DNA from: Clostridia bacterium
GTDB lineage: Bacteria; Bacillota; Clostridia; Lachnospirales; Lachnospiraceae
DNA: 64,000 bases
Direction of reading: 5' to 3'
NCBI GenBank assembly: GCA_009929615.1
Contig: SAAB01000008.1
Span: 21,988 to 85,987, forward strand
The position numbers and the translations under genes are program-made. Every line of letters begins with the position of its first letter. Positions within the stretch are counted from its first letter, which is position 1. Shown piece after piece: positions 16,511 to 25,636 of the stretch. The notes below the pieces were generated by a model. It was given only the letters and a program-made list of their open reading frames with translations, was not told the DNA's origin and searched no databases.

Positions 16511-17950
16511 TTATCCAAATATTAATGTCTTAACCACAACCGGAATAACAAGACCATCCACTAATGGTTTTCCCATGTCTACAAAGTCATTCTGGTCCAC
16601 CTGGACCGAATCAATACAAATCACATCCCGGGGATGTCGGGTTTCAAGCCCCATCATCATCTGCCCTAAGGCCTTCGCCATATCACATTCCAATACGACA
16701 ACCATCGGACTTCCCTCCGGAAGAACATCATCGAGAACCGACACCAGACAGGCGGCTAGCCGCTTGACTTCCATATAGGATGGGTCCGGCTTTCCTTTCA
16801 TCGCAAGAATCAGCTGCTGACTGTCACTCTGACTCTGCATCCAGAGAAGCTTTTCTCTGAGTTCATCTTCAGCTCCGCCAAAGCAGGGTTCCTGCTCCTG
16901 GGCTGTTAACTTCAACACAGGAATATTCTTTAAAGGAAAAACATCCCTGTTATATGTAATCGTGCTGCCCGATACGGATGTGGTATAACTTCCCGCACCC
17001 ACCACCGTCGCACGAATGGTTTCCTTCGCTTCAATCACATGAAAATCCGAAAACAAACGGCTCTGGCGAATCACCTCACCGAGAACAATTCCCATATCTC
17101 CATATTTTGTCCATGGTCCTTCCGGTGAATGATAGATGCAGTCCGCCACACCTCCGGAAAAACATACCGCCCGAATAGGCTTCACATATTCAAATTCTGT
17201 GCTGCCCGGTGTCGTAATTCTTCTTAAAAGACTACTCATATCACCTTCAAGCCACTGCTGTAACAGCTTCGCCATAGCTTCTGAAATTCTTTGAAGTTTG
17301 TTATAATCTCCTTCTTCACCAATCTCAATAGAAATACCTTCTGCAGCAGCAATCTGTTTAACACTGTCGCTTATATATTCTATACATCCGCTGGCATCTA
17401 TCTTAACCAGCCGTCCACCAATATCCAGACAGCCTTTACCTATGACCTCTCCTGAATCGAAAAGCACAGCATTCGTCGTGCCTCCGCCAATATCCAGATT
17501 CACAACAGTACACTGATTATCCACAGAATACTGTCTGGCCCCGCTGCCCTTTCCAGCAATGATAGCCTCCAAATCCGGTCCTGCTGTCGAAACAACAAAT
17601 TCTCCGGCGAAATCACTAAGTTCCCGAAGCACAATCTCCGAGTTTTCTTTTCTGGCTGATTCCCCGGTAATAATAACCGCCCCTGTCTGGGTATCCGCCG
17701 GACCATAACCAGCCTTGGCAAATTCTCCGGCAACAATGTCTCTGACCTTCTTACCATCAATCATCACCCTGTTCTCTAAGGGGGTCATATAAATGTCGCT
17801 TTTGTAAACGACCTCTTTATCCACAATAGCAATATGAGGCACAGCAAAATATCCGGCTGAATTTTTAAAGGTCAGCCGGCTGAAAATCACTTGTGTTGTT
17901 GAAGTTCCAATGTCTATTCCAACACTTAATATCGTTGATTCGTCCTTCAT
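16511..17950 (-). CDS. eutA: ethanolamine ammonia-lyase reactivating factor
   Basis: 479 residues. ASKHA-type ATPase fold: phosphate-1 loop SVGIDIGTSTTQVIFSRL (residues 9-26) and a second phosphate motif VNLDIGGGTTNAVLF (about 150). It swaps damaged cobalamin out of EutBC in an ATP-dependent way. It is the first gene of the BMC operon, with the promoter about 90 bases upstream. In many Firmicutes eutA is preceded by the sensor pair eutVW; here it is preceded by unrelated genes. Confidence 0.95.
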   Translation of the reverse strand: MKDESTILSVGIDIGTSTTQVIFSRLTFKNSAGYFAVPHIAIVDKEVVYKSDIYMTPLENRVMIDGKKVRDIVAGEFAKAGYGPADTQTGAVIITGESARKENSEIVLRELSDFAGEFVVSTAGPDLEAIIAGKGSGARQYSVDNQCTVVNLDIGGGTTNAVLFDSGEVIGKGCLDIGGRLVKIDASGCIEYISDSVKQIAAAEGISIEIGEEGDYNKLQRISEAMAKLLQQWLEGDMSSLLRRITTPGSTEFEYVKPIRAVCFSGGVADCIYHSPEGPWTKYGDMGIVLGEVIRQSRLFSDFHVIEAKETIRATVVGAGSYTTSVSGSTITYNRDVFPLKNIPVLKLTAQEQEPCFGGAEDELREKLLWMQSQSDSQQLILAMKGKPDPSYMEVKRLAACLVSVLDDVLPEGSPMVVVLECDMAKALGQMMMGLETRHPRDVICIDSVQVDQNDFVDMGKPLVDGLVIPVVVKTLIFG

Positions 17951-17960
17951 CTTCGCCTCA

Positions 17961-18005
17961 CATTTTTGTACAAAAAATACTATTTATAACATTTTTGTCA
18001 AAAAC
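17961..18005. promoter_or_regulatory. paired CATTTTTGT elements in the eutA leader
   Basis: CATTTTTGT occurs at 17961-17969 and 17990-17998, 29 bases apart. The first is part of a perfect 14-base palindrome TTTTTGTACAAAAA (17963-17976); the second is a near copy (ATTTTTGTCAAAAA). They lie between the predicted transcription start and eutA and could be operator half-sites or RNA elements. No two-hairpin EutV target was recognised. Confidence 0.3.
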
Positions 18006-18035
18006 TTCTAAATATGATTTCGTTTTAATGTCAAT

Positions 18036-18064
18036 ATTATACTATATAACCGAAATACATGCAA
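18036..18064 (-). promoter_or_regulatory. sigma-A type promoter of the eut operon
   Basis: On the minus strand: -35 TTGCAT (18059-18064), 17-base spacer, -10 TATAAT (18036-18041). The predicted leader to eutA is about 80 bases. Confidence 0.55.
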
Positions 18065-18080
18065 CCACATAGCGGAAAGG

Positions 18081-18107
18081 ATTTTACATTTCGACATTAT
18101 GTAAAAT
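18081..18107. promoter_or_regulatory. inverted repeat upstream of the eut promoter
   Basis: ATTTTACAT (18081-18089) and ATGTAAAAT (18099-18107) are perfect 9-base arms with a 9-base spacer, ending 17 bases upstream of the eut -35 box and touching the stop of the C39-like gene. Position fits an activator site; lack of a U-run argues against a terminator. Confidence 0.4.
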
Positions 18108-18727
18108 CATATAAAATACTCAATCGTACCTTCCTGAGTGAGTTTTCTCGCTTCATTAAACAGCAAAACAGCCTCCCTGTCTTCCCAGGGTCCAAAGGCA
18201 TAATCCTCCCAGGTTTCACGATTAAAATAATACCTCGGAATCACCCGGTTATGTGAAAAACATAAGCCCTTTAAAACAATAATATCCTTATTATTAAGGT
18301 CTTCTTCCTCATAATAAGGGTCAAAAACACGCATTCCTGCCTCTTCTTCACCGGTTATAAGCACATAGTGTCCGCCTTCCAGCAGCACCCGGACCACCGC
18401 AACACCGCCTCGGGCAAGGGCATCATCTATTCGACTTTCTTCCCCCAGAAATACACTCTTTCCTGAGAGATACTGGCTGGATATAGGCTGATGCCCAATA
18501 TTTCCGTAACTGTTCAGCCAGTTGCTTAAAAACATCATTGCCGCACTGGAGGTTCCCCGCTTGCCCATGATTCCCTCAGAACCATAGGTATCCAGACTAT
18601 AGAGCATAATATTCTTTATAACTTCCGGAGAAATCTCCTCTCTGGAAAATAAATAGCTGACTGCATTCAGCATTGTAGTTGGCCCACAGTCATATTCGGA
18701 TAATTGATACCGCAGTGGATTTCTCAT
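18107..18727 (-). CDS. C39-like (papain-fold) cysteine peptidase family protein
   Basis: 206 residues, no signal peptide or membrane segment, so cytosolic. The N-terminal YDCGPTTMLNAVSYL supplies the Cys (about residue 14), GGHYVLITG the His (about 118) and VFDPYY the Asp of a C39/papain-like triad. C39 peptidases usually trim double-glycine leaders, but here there is no ABC exporter. The target is unknown. It begins 11 bases after the stop of a class II glutamine amidotransferase, so the two are probably co-transcribed; the next gene, eutA, has its own promoter. Confidence 0.65.
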   Translation of the reverse strand: MRNPLRYQLSEYDCGPTTMLNAVSYLFSREEISPEVIKNIMLYSLDTYGSEGIMGKRGTSSAAMMFLSNWLNSYGNIGHQPISSQYLSGKSVFLGEESRIDDALARGGVAVVRVLLEGGHYVLITGEEEAGMRVFDPYYEEEDLNNKDIIVLKGLCFSHNRVIPRYYFNRETWEDYAFGPWEDREAVLLFNEARKLTQEGTIEYFI

Positions 18728-18738
18728 TTGAATCCCTC

Positions 18739-19512
18739 CTATAGATTTGAAAAAATCTGATACAAATATTTCAGGTTCTCCTCCGTATCCACATAAACAT
18801 TCCCGTGGTCTGTCCCCAAAAACATCTGCTCCCCATCCTTATAAGCCAACAGTCTGGTAAAGGGCACCGGCTGCCAGCCTTCTTCACTTAAAGGCTGGGT
18901 CGAAAAAGTCACCCTTTCCCCAGTCTGAAGAAAGTAAAGGGATTTTGCATAATTCGTATGGATATACATCAATTCCCCATCATATATAAGAATATTTAAC
19001 TTATTACCTTTAGACATAGATACAAAGATATCATCCATCAGGCGAAAACGCTCGTCTGCATTCAGTTCTCTCTTTGCTGATGCTTCTGCCCGGTTCATCT
19101 GCTCTGTAATATAAAGCAGAATCCGTTCACTGTCTGTATCCCCGGTCTGAATAGCCACATATTTATCCAGGGGCTTATATCCAAAAATAGTACCATTATG
19201 AACCAGCGTCCACCGTCTGCCTGAATTTGCTTTCATCGTGTAGGGATGGCAGTTCACATACTCTACATTACCAATGGTCGCATACCGGATGTGGGCCAGA
19301 GCATTTCTGCCTATAACAGGTGTTTTAAGACGTTCTTTAAGATAATCGCTCTTTATGGCCTCCATGGGCTCCTTCTCTATGGAAGCTTCACTGCCTTCCA
19401 GCAGTGCCAGTCCCCACCCATGAGGATGTTTATGACTATGACTGTAAAACTCCTTCAAATAATCATTAAGTTCACAGTATTTTTTTGAACAGCTTCCAAA
19501 TATTTCGCACAT
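18739..19512 (-). CDS. class II (Ntn) glutamine amidotransferase, YafJ-like
   Basis: 257 residues from ATG 19510-19512, chosen because it places the catalytic Cys at position 2 (MCEIFG) and has AAAGGAG upstream; a longer frame start would bury it. HKHPHGWGLALL, AHIRYATIGNVEYVNCHPY and LVHNGTIFGY are the Ntn amidotransferase motifs for glutamine hydrolysis. No synthetase domain is attached, so the acceptor of the ammonia is unknown. It is paired with the C39-like gene. Confidence 0.8.
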   Translation of the reverse strand: MCEIFGSCSKKYCELNDYLKEFYSHSHKHPHGWGLALLEGSEASIEKEPMEAIKSDYLKERLKTPVIGRNALAHIRYATIGNVEYVNCHPYTMKANSGRRWTLVHNGTIFGYKPLDKYVAIQTGDTDSERILLYITEQMNRAEASAKRELNADERFRLMDDIFVSMSKGNKLNILIYDGELMYIHTNYAKSLYFLQTGERVTFSTQPLSEEGWQPVPFTRLLAYKDGEQMFLGTDHGNVYVDTEENLKYLYQIFSNL

Positions 19513-19557
19513 AGGATTCTCCTTTTGTCTAAGTATACCACACATTGATAAATCAAT

Positions 19558-19599
19558 AAAACCGGAGATTTAAGTGATATCCACTCAAGTCTCCGGTTT
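19558..19599 (-). terminator. cysK terminator hairpin
   Basis: AAACCGGAGA (19559-19568) pairs with TCTCCGGTTT (19590-19599), extended inward by further pairs; on the minus strand it is followed by TTTTATTGATTT. It sits right after the cysK stop. Confidence 0.7.
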
Positions 19600-19603
19600 A
19601 ACT

Positions 19604-20536
19604 TTATTCTGAAAATAATGGTGTTGAATAATATCTATCGCCTGTATCCGGAAGGAGGGCTACTATGGTTTTGCCTTTATTTTCCGGACGTTTTGCCAGT
19701 TGAATAGCTGCATGCAGTGCGGCACCGGAGGAAATTCCAACGAGCACGCCTTCGTGTTTTGCAATGAGCTTTCCTGTTACAAAAGCATCATCATTTTCTA
19801 TAGTAATAATTTCATCATAAATCTTTGTATTTAAGACATCCGGCACAAATCCTGCACCGATACCCTGAATCTTATGTGGTCCGCCTTTTCCTTCAGAAAG
19901 TACTGGCGAACTTGCCGGCTCCATAGCCACAATCTTCACATCCGGATTCTTGGATTTTAAATACTCTCCAATACCTGTCAATGTACCGCCTGTACCGACA
20001 CCGGCAACAAAAACATCTACGTTACCCTCGGTATCATTCCAAATCTCAGGTCCGGTTGTTGCTTTATGCATTGCCGGATTCGCCGGATTTACGAACTGAC
20101 CGGGTACGAAGCTGTTTGGAATCTCTTTTGCCAGTTCATCCGCTTTTTCAATGGCGCCTTTCATGCCCTTCGCGCCTTCTGTGAGAACAATTTCTGCACC
20201 GTAAGCTTTTAAAATATTTCTTCTCTCAATGCTCATGGTTTCAGGCATAGTTAAAATAATCCGATATCCTTTCACCGCTGCTATAGATGCCAGTCCGATA
20301 CCTGTATTTCCTGAGGTTGGCTCAATAATAACAGAGCCCTCTTTTAAAATCCCCTTCGCCTCAGCATCTTCAATCATGGCTTTGGCAATTCTGTCTTTGA
20401 CACTTCCTGCCGGATTAAAATACTCTAACTTTACAAGAACTCTTGCTTCAAGTCCCAAGGCTTTTTCAATATTCGTAACTTCAACCAATGGTGTGTTTCC
20501 AATTAACTCCAATGCACTTTTATAAATCTTTCCCAT
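19604..20536 (-). CDS. cysK: cysteine synthase A (O-acetylserine sulfhydrylase)
   Basis: 310 residues. PLP-dependent beta-replacement enzyme making cysteine from O-acetylserine and sulfide. PLP lysine in [13 protein letters not shown] (about residue 44), substrate loop TSGNTG, phosphate-binding GTGGTLTG, and C-terminal [10 protein letters not shown] are all intact. It has its own consensus promoter and terminator, so it is monocistronic. Confidence 0.95.
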   Translation of the reverse strand: MGKIYKSALELIGNTPLVEVTNIEKALGLEARVLVKLEYFNPAGSVKDRIAKAMIEDAEAKGILKEGSVIIEPTSGNTGIGLASIAAVKGYRIILTMPETMSIERRNILKAYGAEIVLTEGAKGMKGAIEKADELAKEIPNSFVPGQFVNPANPAMHKATTGPEIWNDTEGNVDVFVAGVGTGGTLTGIGEYLKSKNPDVKIVAMEPASSPVLSEGKGGPHKIQGIGAGFVPDVLNTKIYDEIITIENDDAFVTGKLIAKHEGVLVGISSGAALHAAIQLAKRPENKGKTIVALLPDTGDRYYSTPLFSE

Positions 20537-20587
20537 ATCTTTTCTCCTTTATTCCTACCGATTTACTATGATTATCTGTTGTTTTGT

Positions 20588-20616
20588 ATTATACTCAGCT
20601 ATTTCCTATTTGTCAA
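20588..20616 (-). promoter_or_regulatory. consensus promoter of cysK
   Basis: On the minus strand: TTGACA (20611-20616), 17 bases, TATAAT (20588-20593). Both boxes are perfect consensus. It lies in the gap between ptsI and cysK. Confidence 0.75.
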
Positions 20617-20623
20617 GTAGGTT

Positions 20624-22237
20624 TTAGGGGATTTGTCGAATTTTTTCTCTGAGTGGCAAAACCATCGGTGGAGATACGGACAATTCATCCATTCCCATAT
20701 TTATAAATGTTTCTGTTAAACTCAAATCTGCACCCAGTTCTCCACATATGCCTACCCATATGCCCGCCTTATGTGCATTGTCGGCAACCAGCTGAAGTAA
20801 TCGCAAAATCGCCGGATGATGAGGGTCAAAGAAATTATCGAGTTTTGTATTCTGACGGTCAATGGCCAGCGTATACTGGGATAAATCATTGGTTCCAATA
20901 CTGAAAAAGTCCACTTCCTCTGCCAGCAAGTCGCTGATAACTGCTGCCGCCGGTGTTTCAATCATGATGCCCTCTTCCACATCGCCAAAGGAAACCCCTG
21001 CCTGTCTGAGTTCTTCCCGTACTTCAGCCGAAATCTCTTTAATGCGTCGAACCTCTTCTACAGAAATAATCATCGGATACATAATGGCAATATTTCCATA
21101 GGCACTGGCACGAAATAGAGCACGCAGCTGGGTTTTGAAAATGTCTTCCCGATCCAGACAGATACGAATTGCCCGATAACCCATAGCCGGATTCTCTTCT
21201 TTTTCTATATTAAAATAATCAATCTGTTTATCTGCACCAATATCCAGGGTTCGGATAATGACCTGCTTACCTGCCATTGTTTCTGCCACCGTCTTATAGA
21301 TATGGAACTGTTCCTCCTCTGTCGGATAATGGTCCTTCTCTAAATATAGGAACTCGCTCCGAAAAAGACCGATACCGCCCGCATCATTTTGAAGGGCTGT
21401 CATCACATCAGATACATTACCCACGTTGGCATAGACCTTCACCTTTTTTCCGCTCCCGGTAATATTATCCTTGCCCCTTAATTCCTGAAGAAGTTTACGC
21501 TTATTTGCCTCTTCCTGGCATCTAGCCTGCATCTTCTCCAGAAAATCCGGTTCCGGTTCAATATAAAGACAGCCGGAAAACCCATCCAAAACCGCCATTT
21601 TCCCGTCGCAGTCCTCCGGAAAATCCAATCCAATCACTGCCGGAATATTCATAGTTCTTGCCAGAATCGCTGTATGGGAGTTGGCCGAACCATGTCGGGT
21701 TACAAAAGCCAGAATCTTTGATTTATCAAGCTGTACCGTTTCACTCGGTGCCAGGTCATCCGCCGCCAGAATAACGGAGGCATTCCGTTGAACACTGCTT
21801 TGACCCTGACCACTTAAAACAGATATCATCCTGTCCGATACATCTTTAATATCTGCTGCCCTTGCTTTCATATAATCGTTATCCATGGACTCAAAAAGAG
21901 TGGCAAAATTATCACTGGTCATAGCTACCGCATATTCTGCATTGACGTTCTGAGTCCGTATCATGTTGGTAATAGAATCCACAAAATCCAAATCTGCCAG
22001 CATCAACTGATGTACATGAAAAATCATAGCATCGGATTCACCTACTTCTGCCTGTGCTTTTTCATAAAGGACCTGAAGCTGTCTGACCGTTTCTTCACTG
22101 GCCTTTTCATAACGTCGAACTTCCTCTTCTGCATCACCGATATGCCTTCGCACGACTTTATTATCCTTTTTCTTAAGGACCTCAATCGGTCCTATAGCAA
22201 TCCCGCCAAAAACGGATTTTCCTTCAATCTTTACCAT
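20624..22237 (-). CDS. ptsI: phosphoenolpyruvate-protein phosphotransferase (PTS Enzyme I)
   Basis: 537 residues, slightly short of the usual 570. It takes phosphate from PEP and passes it to HPr. The phospho-His lies in RHGSANSHTAILART (about residue 188), the PEP-binding barrel follows (LFRSEFLYLEKDHYPTEEEQ, TLDIGADK) and the catalytic Cys in GICGELGAD near the C-terminus. No ptsH is adjacent; instead the gene follows truA by 12 bases. Confidence 0.92.
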   Translation of the reverse strand: MVKIEGKSVFGGIAIGPIEVLKKKDNKVVRRHIGDAEEEVRRYEKASEETVRQLQVLYEKAQAEVGESDAMIFHVHQLMLADLDFVDSITNMIRTQNVNAEYAVAMTSDNFATLFESMDNDYMKARAADIKDVSDRMISVLSGQGQSSVQRNASVILAADDLAPSETVQLDKSKILAFVTRHGSANSHTAILARTMNIPAVIGLDFPEDCDGKMAVLDGFSGCLYIEPEPDFLEKMQARCQEEANKRKLLQELRGKDNITGSGKKVKVYANVGNVSDVMTALQNDAGGIGLFRSEFLYLEKDHYPTEEEQFHIYKTVAETMAGKQVIIRTLDIGADKQIDYFNIEKEENPAMGYRAIRICLDREDIFKTQLRALFRASAYGNIAIMYPMIISVEEVRRIKEISAEVREELRQAGVSFGDVEEGIMIETPAAAVISDLLAEEVDFFSIGTNDLSQYTLAIDRQNTKLDNFFDPHHPAILRLLQLVADNAHKAGIWVGICGELGADLSLTETFINMGMDELSVSPPMVLPLREKIRQIP

Positions 22238-22249
22238 CGTTTATCCTCC

Positions 22250-22999
22250 TTATGAGTAACAAACCTCGTCCAAAAACAGTCCCTGAGGCGGCAGCGTGAT
22301 GCCGGCCTTTTCCCGGTCCTTTGTCCGAAATACTTCATTAATCGAATCTATTTCTCTATCTCCGGTACCTATTTCCACAAGAGTTCCTGCCATAATACGT
22401 ACCATATGATATAAGAAGCCGTTACCATCAAAAATCAAATCAATTTCCCTGTCCTTTACTTCAATCTCTATGCTGTTTACCGTGCGAATCGTTGATTTAT
22501 TCGTCTTTTTCACCGATGAAAAACCGATAAAATCATGTTCTCCCACCATTAAATCTGCTGCCTGTCTCATCAGTGTAAGGTCCAGTTTGTCAAAACAGTA
22601 CCAGGTGTACTTTCGGTCAAAAACACAAGGCACATCCCCTGTAGCAATGCGATACACATATTTTTTTGACTTGGCATTTAACCGGCTGTGAAATCTTTCA
22701 GGCACATCTGATACATAGAGTACCCCAATATCCTGTGGCAGATACCGATTCAGATAATATTTCATCTCCCAGCATTTCATTTCACTGTCTGTATGGAAAT
22801 TGGCCACCTGGCCCCGAGCATGGACGCCCGCATCGGTACGTCCTGAACCGATAAGCTCTATCGGTTCTTCACACATCTTTGTAAGAACTTCCTCTAATTT
22901 CCCCTGAATGGTTGTTCCTGTATTTTTTTTACCCAGACGCTGCCATCCATCATAGCGTCCTCCATCATACTCCATAAGTAATTGAATATTTCTCTTCAT
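22250..22999 (-). CDS. truA: tRNA pseudouridine(38-40) synthase
   Basis: 249 residues. The catalytic Asp is in GSGRTDAGVHARGQVANFHT (about residue 53), and YDGGRYDGWQR at the N-terminus and GNGFLYHMVRIMAGTL near residue 190 are TruA motifs. Modifies uridines in the anticodon arm of tRNA. It precedes ptsI in a two-gene unit. Confidence 0.94.
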   Translation of the reverse strand: MKRNIQLLMEYDGGRYDGWQRLGKKNTGTTIQGKLEEVLTKMCEEPIELIGSGRTDAGVHARGQVANFHTDSEMKCWEMKYYLNRYLPQDIGVLYVSDVPERFHSRLNAKSKKYVYRIATGDVPCVFDRKYTWYCFDKLDLTLMRQAADLMVGEHDFIGFSSVKKTNKSTIRTVNSIEIEVKDREIDLIFDGNGFLYHMVRIMAGTLVEIGTGDREIDSINEVFRTKDREKAGITLPPQGLFLDEVCYS

Positions 23000-23033
23000 G
23001 ATTTTCCCCTATTCTATTTTCTTCTATCCTAAC

Positions 23034-23073
23034 AAAAAGAGCAGGGTATGTCTATATTATGCAACATCCCTGC
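23034..23073 (-). terminator. terminator of the peptide ABC operon
   Basis: On the minus strand GCAGGG pairs with CCCTGC (arms 23068-23073 and 23041-23046), with ATG/CAT extending the stem, and is followed by TCTTTTTG. Confidence 0.7.
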
Positions 23074-23083
23074 CCCAAATTAT

Positions 23084-24811
23084 TTATTGATATTTAAAAC
23101 ATTTTACCCAGTGTGGGTGTTCTTCATCCGCACCTATATTGATGCGTTCCGGCCGCTTTGTGTTGCAAACAGAACTTCTGGCTGTACATCTCTGATAGAA
23201 AGGACATCCTTCTCCCGACGCATCTTCCCTGCTCTGTTCCACATCTGTAATCTTCTGCTGCTTGCGTTCATCCGTTAAAATGGAATGGAACAGCAGCTGT
23301 GTATATGGATGTTTCGGGTCTTCATAAATCTCATCAACTTCTGCTTCTTCAACAATCTCGCCGAGATACATAACGATAACCCGGTTACAAAAATGCCGAA
23401 CGATATTTAAGTCATGGGATATAAAAAGGTAAGTGAGCTGATGGGTTCGATGTAAGTCCAACAGCAGATTCAGCACCTGGGACTGGACCGTTACATCCAA
23501 TGCCGATACGGGTTCATCAGCCACAATAAACTTGGAATTTAAGATTAATGCCCCGCCAATACTAATTCTCTGGCGCTGTCCTCCGGACAATTCACTCGGA
23601 TATCTGTCTGCATAAGACGCATCCAAACCAACCTGTTCAAGCATTTGCTCTACCATAGCCTTACGCTTTGCTTTATCTCCAACCCCATGAACTTTTAGAG
23701 GTTCTTCCAGAATCCATCCAATCTTCTTCATTGGATTTAAAGAACTGTAAGGGTCCTGAAAAATCAGCTGCGGGTGTTTTTCCCTAATATCCAAAGTTCC
23801 TGTATAATTCTTATTCAAACCTACAATACATTTGGCAAGAGTAGATTTACCGCAGCCTGATTCTCCAACCAGACCTAAAATCTCTCCGCGTTTAATATAA
23901 AAATCCACATTCTGAAGAACGTGTTTATTCTCTTTCTTTCCAAACATTCCCCGGGCTTTGACCGAATAATAGGCATTCAGATTTTCCGCCTTCATGACAA
24001 TCTCATCTTCTCTTGTGTCTTCCAAATTTCTTGGAATGGCTGCAATCAAATGCTTTGTATAATCATGCTTTGGATGATAAAGAACATCCTCCGTATAACC
24101 TGTTTCCACAATTTTTCCCTGATACATGACAATAACCTTCTGACAGATTTCCTTGACCACGTTTAAATCATGGGAAATAAATAAAATGGATGTATTCGCT
24201 TCCGCATGGATTTTCCTGAGAAGCTGCAGAATCTGAGCCTGTACGGTCACATCCAATGCCGTTGTCGGCTCATCGGCAATGAGCAGTTTCGGCCAGCAAA
24301 TCATAGCCATGGCAATCATAACACGCTGCCTCATACCACCGGATAACTGGTGTGGATATTTCTCACAAAGCTCTTCCGGCTTCGGCAAACCTACATTCGC
24401 AAGTATCTCTACCGTCCGGCGATGAATTTCTTCATCGGGCATCGACGAATGAATCTTCAGGCTCTCACCAACCTGCCAGCCAATCTTTTTCACCGGATTC
24501 AGAGAAGTCATAGGCTCCTGAAAAACCATGGACATGTCATTTCCTTGAATCTGCGCCAGGTCCTCATCACTCATCTTCAGCAGGTCTTTTCCATTAAAAA
24601 GAATTTCCCCGCTCTGAATGGTGGCTTCCGGCTTTTCAAGGCCCATAATCGTCTGAACCGTCATACTTTTTCCGGAACCGGATTCTCCAACAATACCGAT
24701 GATTTCACCGCTTCGAAGGGTAAAGCTTACGTTATCTACCACTGTATGCATCCCATTTTCTTCCGGAAAGCCAATGGTTAAATTTTTTACTTCTAAAAGT
24801 TTGTCACCCAT
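23084..24811 (-). CDS. fused oligopeptide/dipeptide ABC transporter ATPase (DppD-DppF type)
   Basis: 575 residues holding two complete nucleotide-binding domains. First half: Walker A GESGSGKS (about residue 40), signature LSGGMRQR, Walker B LLIADEPTT. Second half from about residue 275: GESGCGKS, LSGGQRQR, FIVADEPVS. The C-terminal CPFYQRCTARSSVC segment is the usual Cys-containing tail of DppF/OppF. In most bacteria these are two proteins; here one chain energises the permease pair encoded just upstream in the same operon. Confidence 0.93.
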   Translation of the reverse strand: MGDKLLEVKNLTIGFPEENGMHTVVDNVSFTLRSGEIIGIVGESGSGKSMTVQTIMGLEKPEATIQSGEILFNGKDLLKMSDEDLAQIQGNDMSMVFQEPMTSLNPVKKIGWQVGESLKIHSSMPDEEIHRRTVEILANVGLPKPEELCEKYPHQLSGGMRQRVMIAMAMICWPKLLIADEPTTALDVTVQAQILQLLRKIHAEANTSILFISHDLNVVKEICQKVIVMYQGKIVETGYTEDVLYHPKHDYTKHLIAAIPRNLEDTREDEIVMKAENLNAYYSVKARGMFGKKENKHVLQNVDFYIKRGEILGLVGESGCGKSTLAKCIVGLNKNYTGTLDIREKHPQLIFQDPYSSLNPMKKIGWILEEPLKVHGVGDKAKRKAMVEQMLEQVGLDASYADRYPSELSGGQRQRISIGGALILNSKFIVADEPVSALDVTVQSQVLNLLLDLHRTHQLTYLFISHDLNIVRHFCNRVIVMYLGEIVEEAEVDEIYEDPKHPYTQLLFHSILTDERKQQKITDVEQSREDASGEGCPFYQRCTARSSVCNTKRPERINIGADEEHPHWVKCFKYQ

Positions 24812-24820
24812 TGCGTTCTC

Positions 24821-25630
24821 CTATCTCATCTGATGCACCCGAAGGCCTTCGCTAATCATACTGAATCCCAAAATAATCAGAACAATCATTATTCCGGGGA
24901 ATATAGCGGACCAAGGGGCTGTCTGCAAATAGGACTGGGCATCTGAAAGCATCAGTCCAAGACTCGGTTCCGGCGGCTGAACCCCCAGACCCAGATAACT
25001 CATACTGGCCTCTGCCAATACAGCATTATTAAAACCTACAGTTGCCGATGTCAGCATACTGACCATGGCATTTGGCAGAATATGAACAAAAATAATTCTT
25101 AATTTGCCGGCGCCAAGCACCTGCGCACTTTTTACAAATTCTAATTCTTTATATCGAATAATTTCACTTCGTACAATTCTGGCAAAACTCGGAATAAACA
25201 ATATTCCCAAAGCCAGAATAATATTATTCTTTCCCGGTCCTAAAAGACTGATAAAAATCAGTGCCAGAAGAATACTTGGGAAAGCACTTAACGCATCATT
25301 CAGACGCATAATAATTTCATCCAGCCAGTCCCCGAAAAAGCCGGTAATCGCACCGATAATCGTTCCGCAGACAACACCTATTACCACCGTGCATAAGGCT
25401 ACGAAACAAGTCGTTCCCATGCCGTTCATAATCCTGCTCAGGATATCTCTGCCGAAATTATCATTGCCAAAGGGATGCGCCAGGGATGGGCCTGCATTTC
25501 TCAGCATCGCATTCATATCTGTTGGTCCATAGGGTGTCCAGAAATGCCCGATAACTGCCATCAGAATAACCAATGTCGTCAGAATTAATCCGATGGTTAA
25601 ATTATAATTCCATTTCTTTTTCTTCATCAT
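24821..25630 (-). CDS. peptide ABC transporter permease (DppC type)
   Basis: 269 residues, about six membrane helices. HPFGNDNFGRDILSRIMNG near residue 52 and the EAA-type loop RYKELEFVKSAQVLGAGKLR (about 155) are DppC/OppC signatures; the C-terminus GLMLSDAQSYL and SEGLRVHQMR is also typical. Pairs with the DppB-type permease 6 bases upstream. Start could be either of two adjacent Met codons. Confidence 0.93.
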   Translation of the reverse strand: MMKKKKWNYNLTIGLILTTLVILMAVIGHFWTPYGPTDMNAMLRNAGPSLAHPFGNDNFGRDILSRIMNGMGTTCFVALCTVVIGVVCGTIIGAITGFFGDWLDEIIMRLNDALSAFPSILLALIFISLLGPGKNNIILALGILFIPSFARIVRSEIIRYKELEFVKSAQVLGAGKLRIIFVHILPNAMVSMLTSATVGFNNAVLAEASMSYLGLGVQPPEPSLGLMLSDAQSYLQTAPWSAIFPGIMIVLIILGFSMISEGLRVHQMR

Positions 25631-25636
25631 GTGCTC

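Noticed and set aside
20537..20587. CymR/Rrf2-type box upstream of cysK (ATTCCTACCGATTTACTATG)
   Set aside because: The inverted symmetry is poor; not enough to call an operator.
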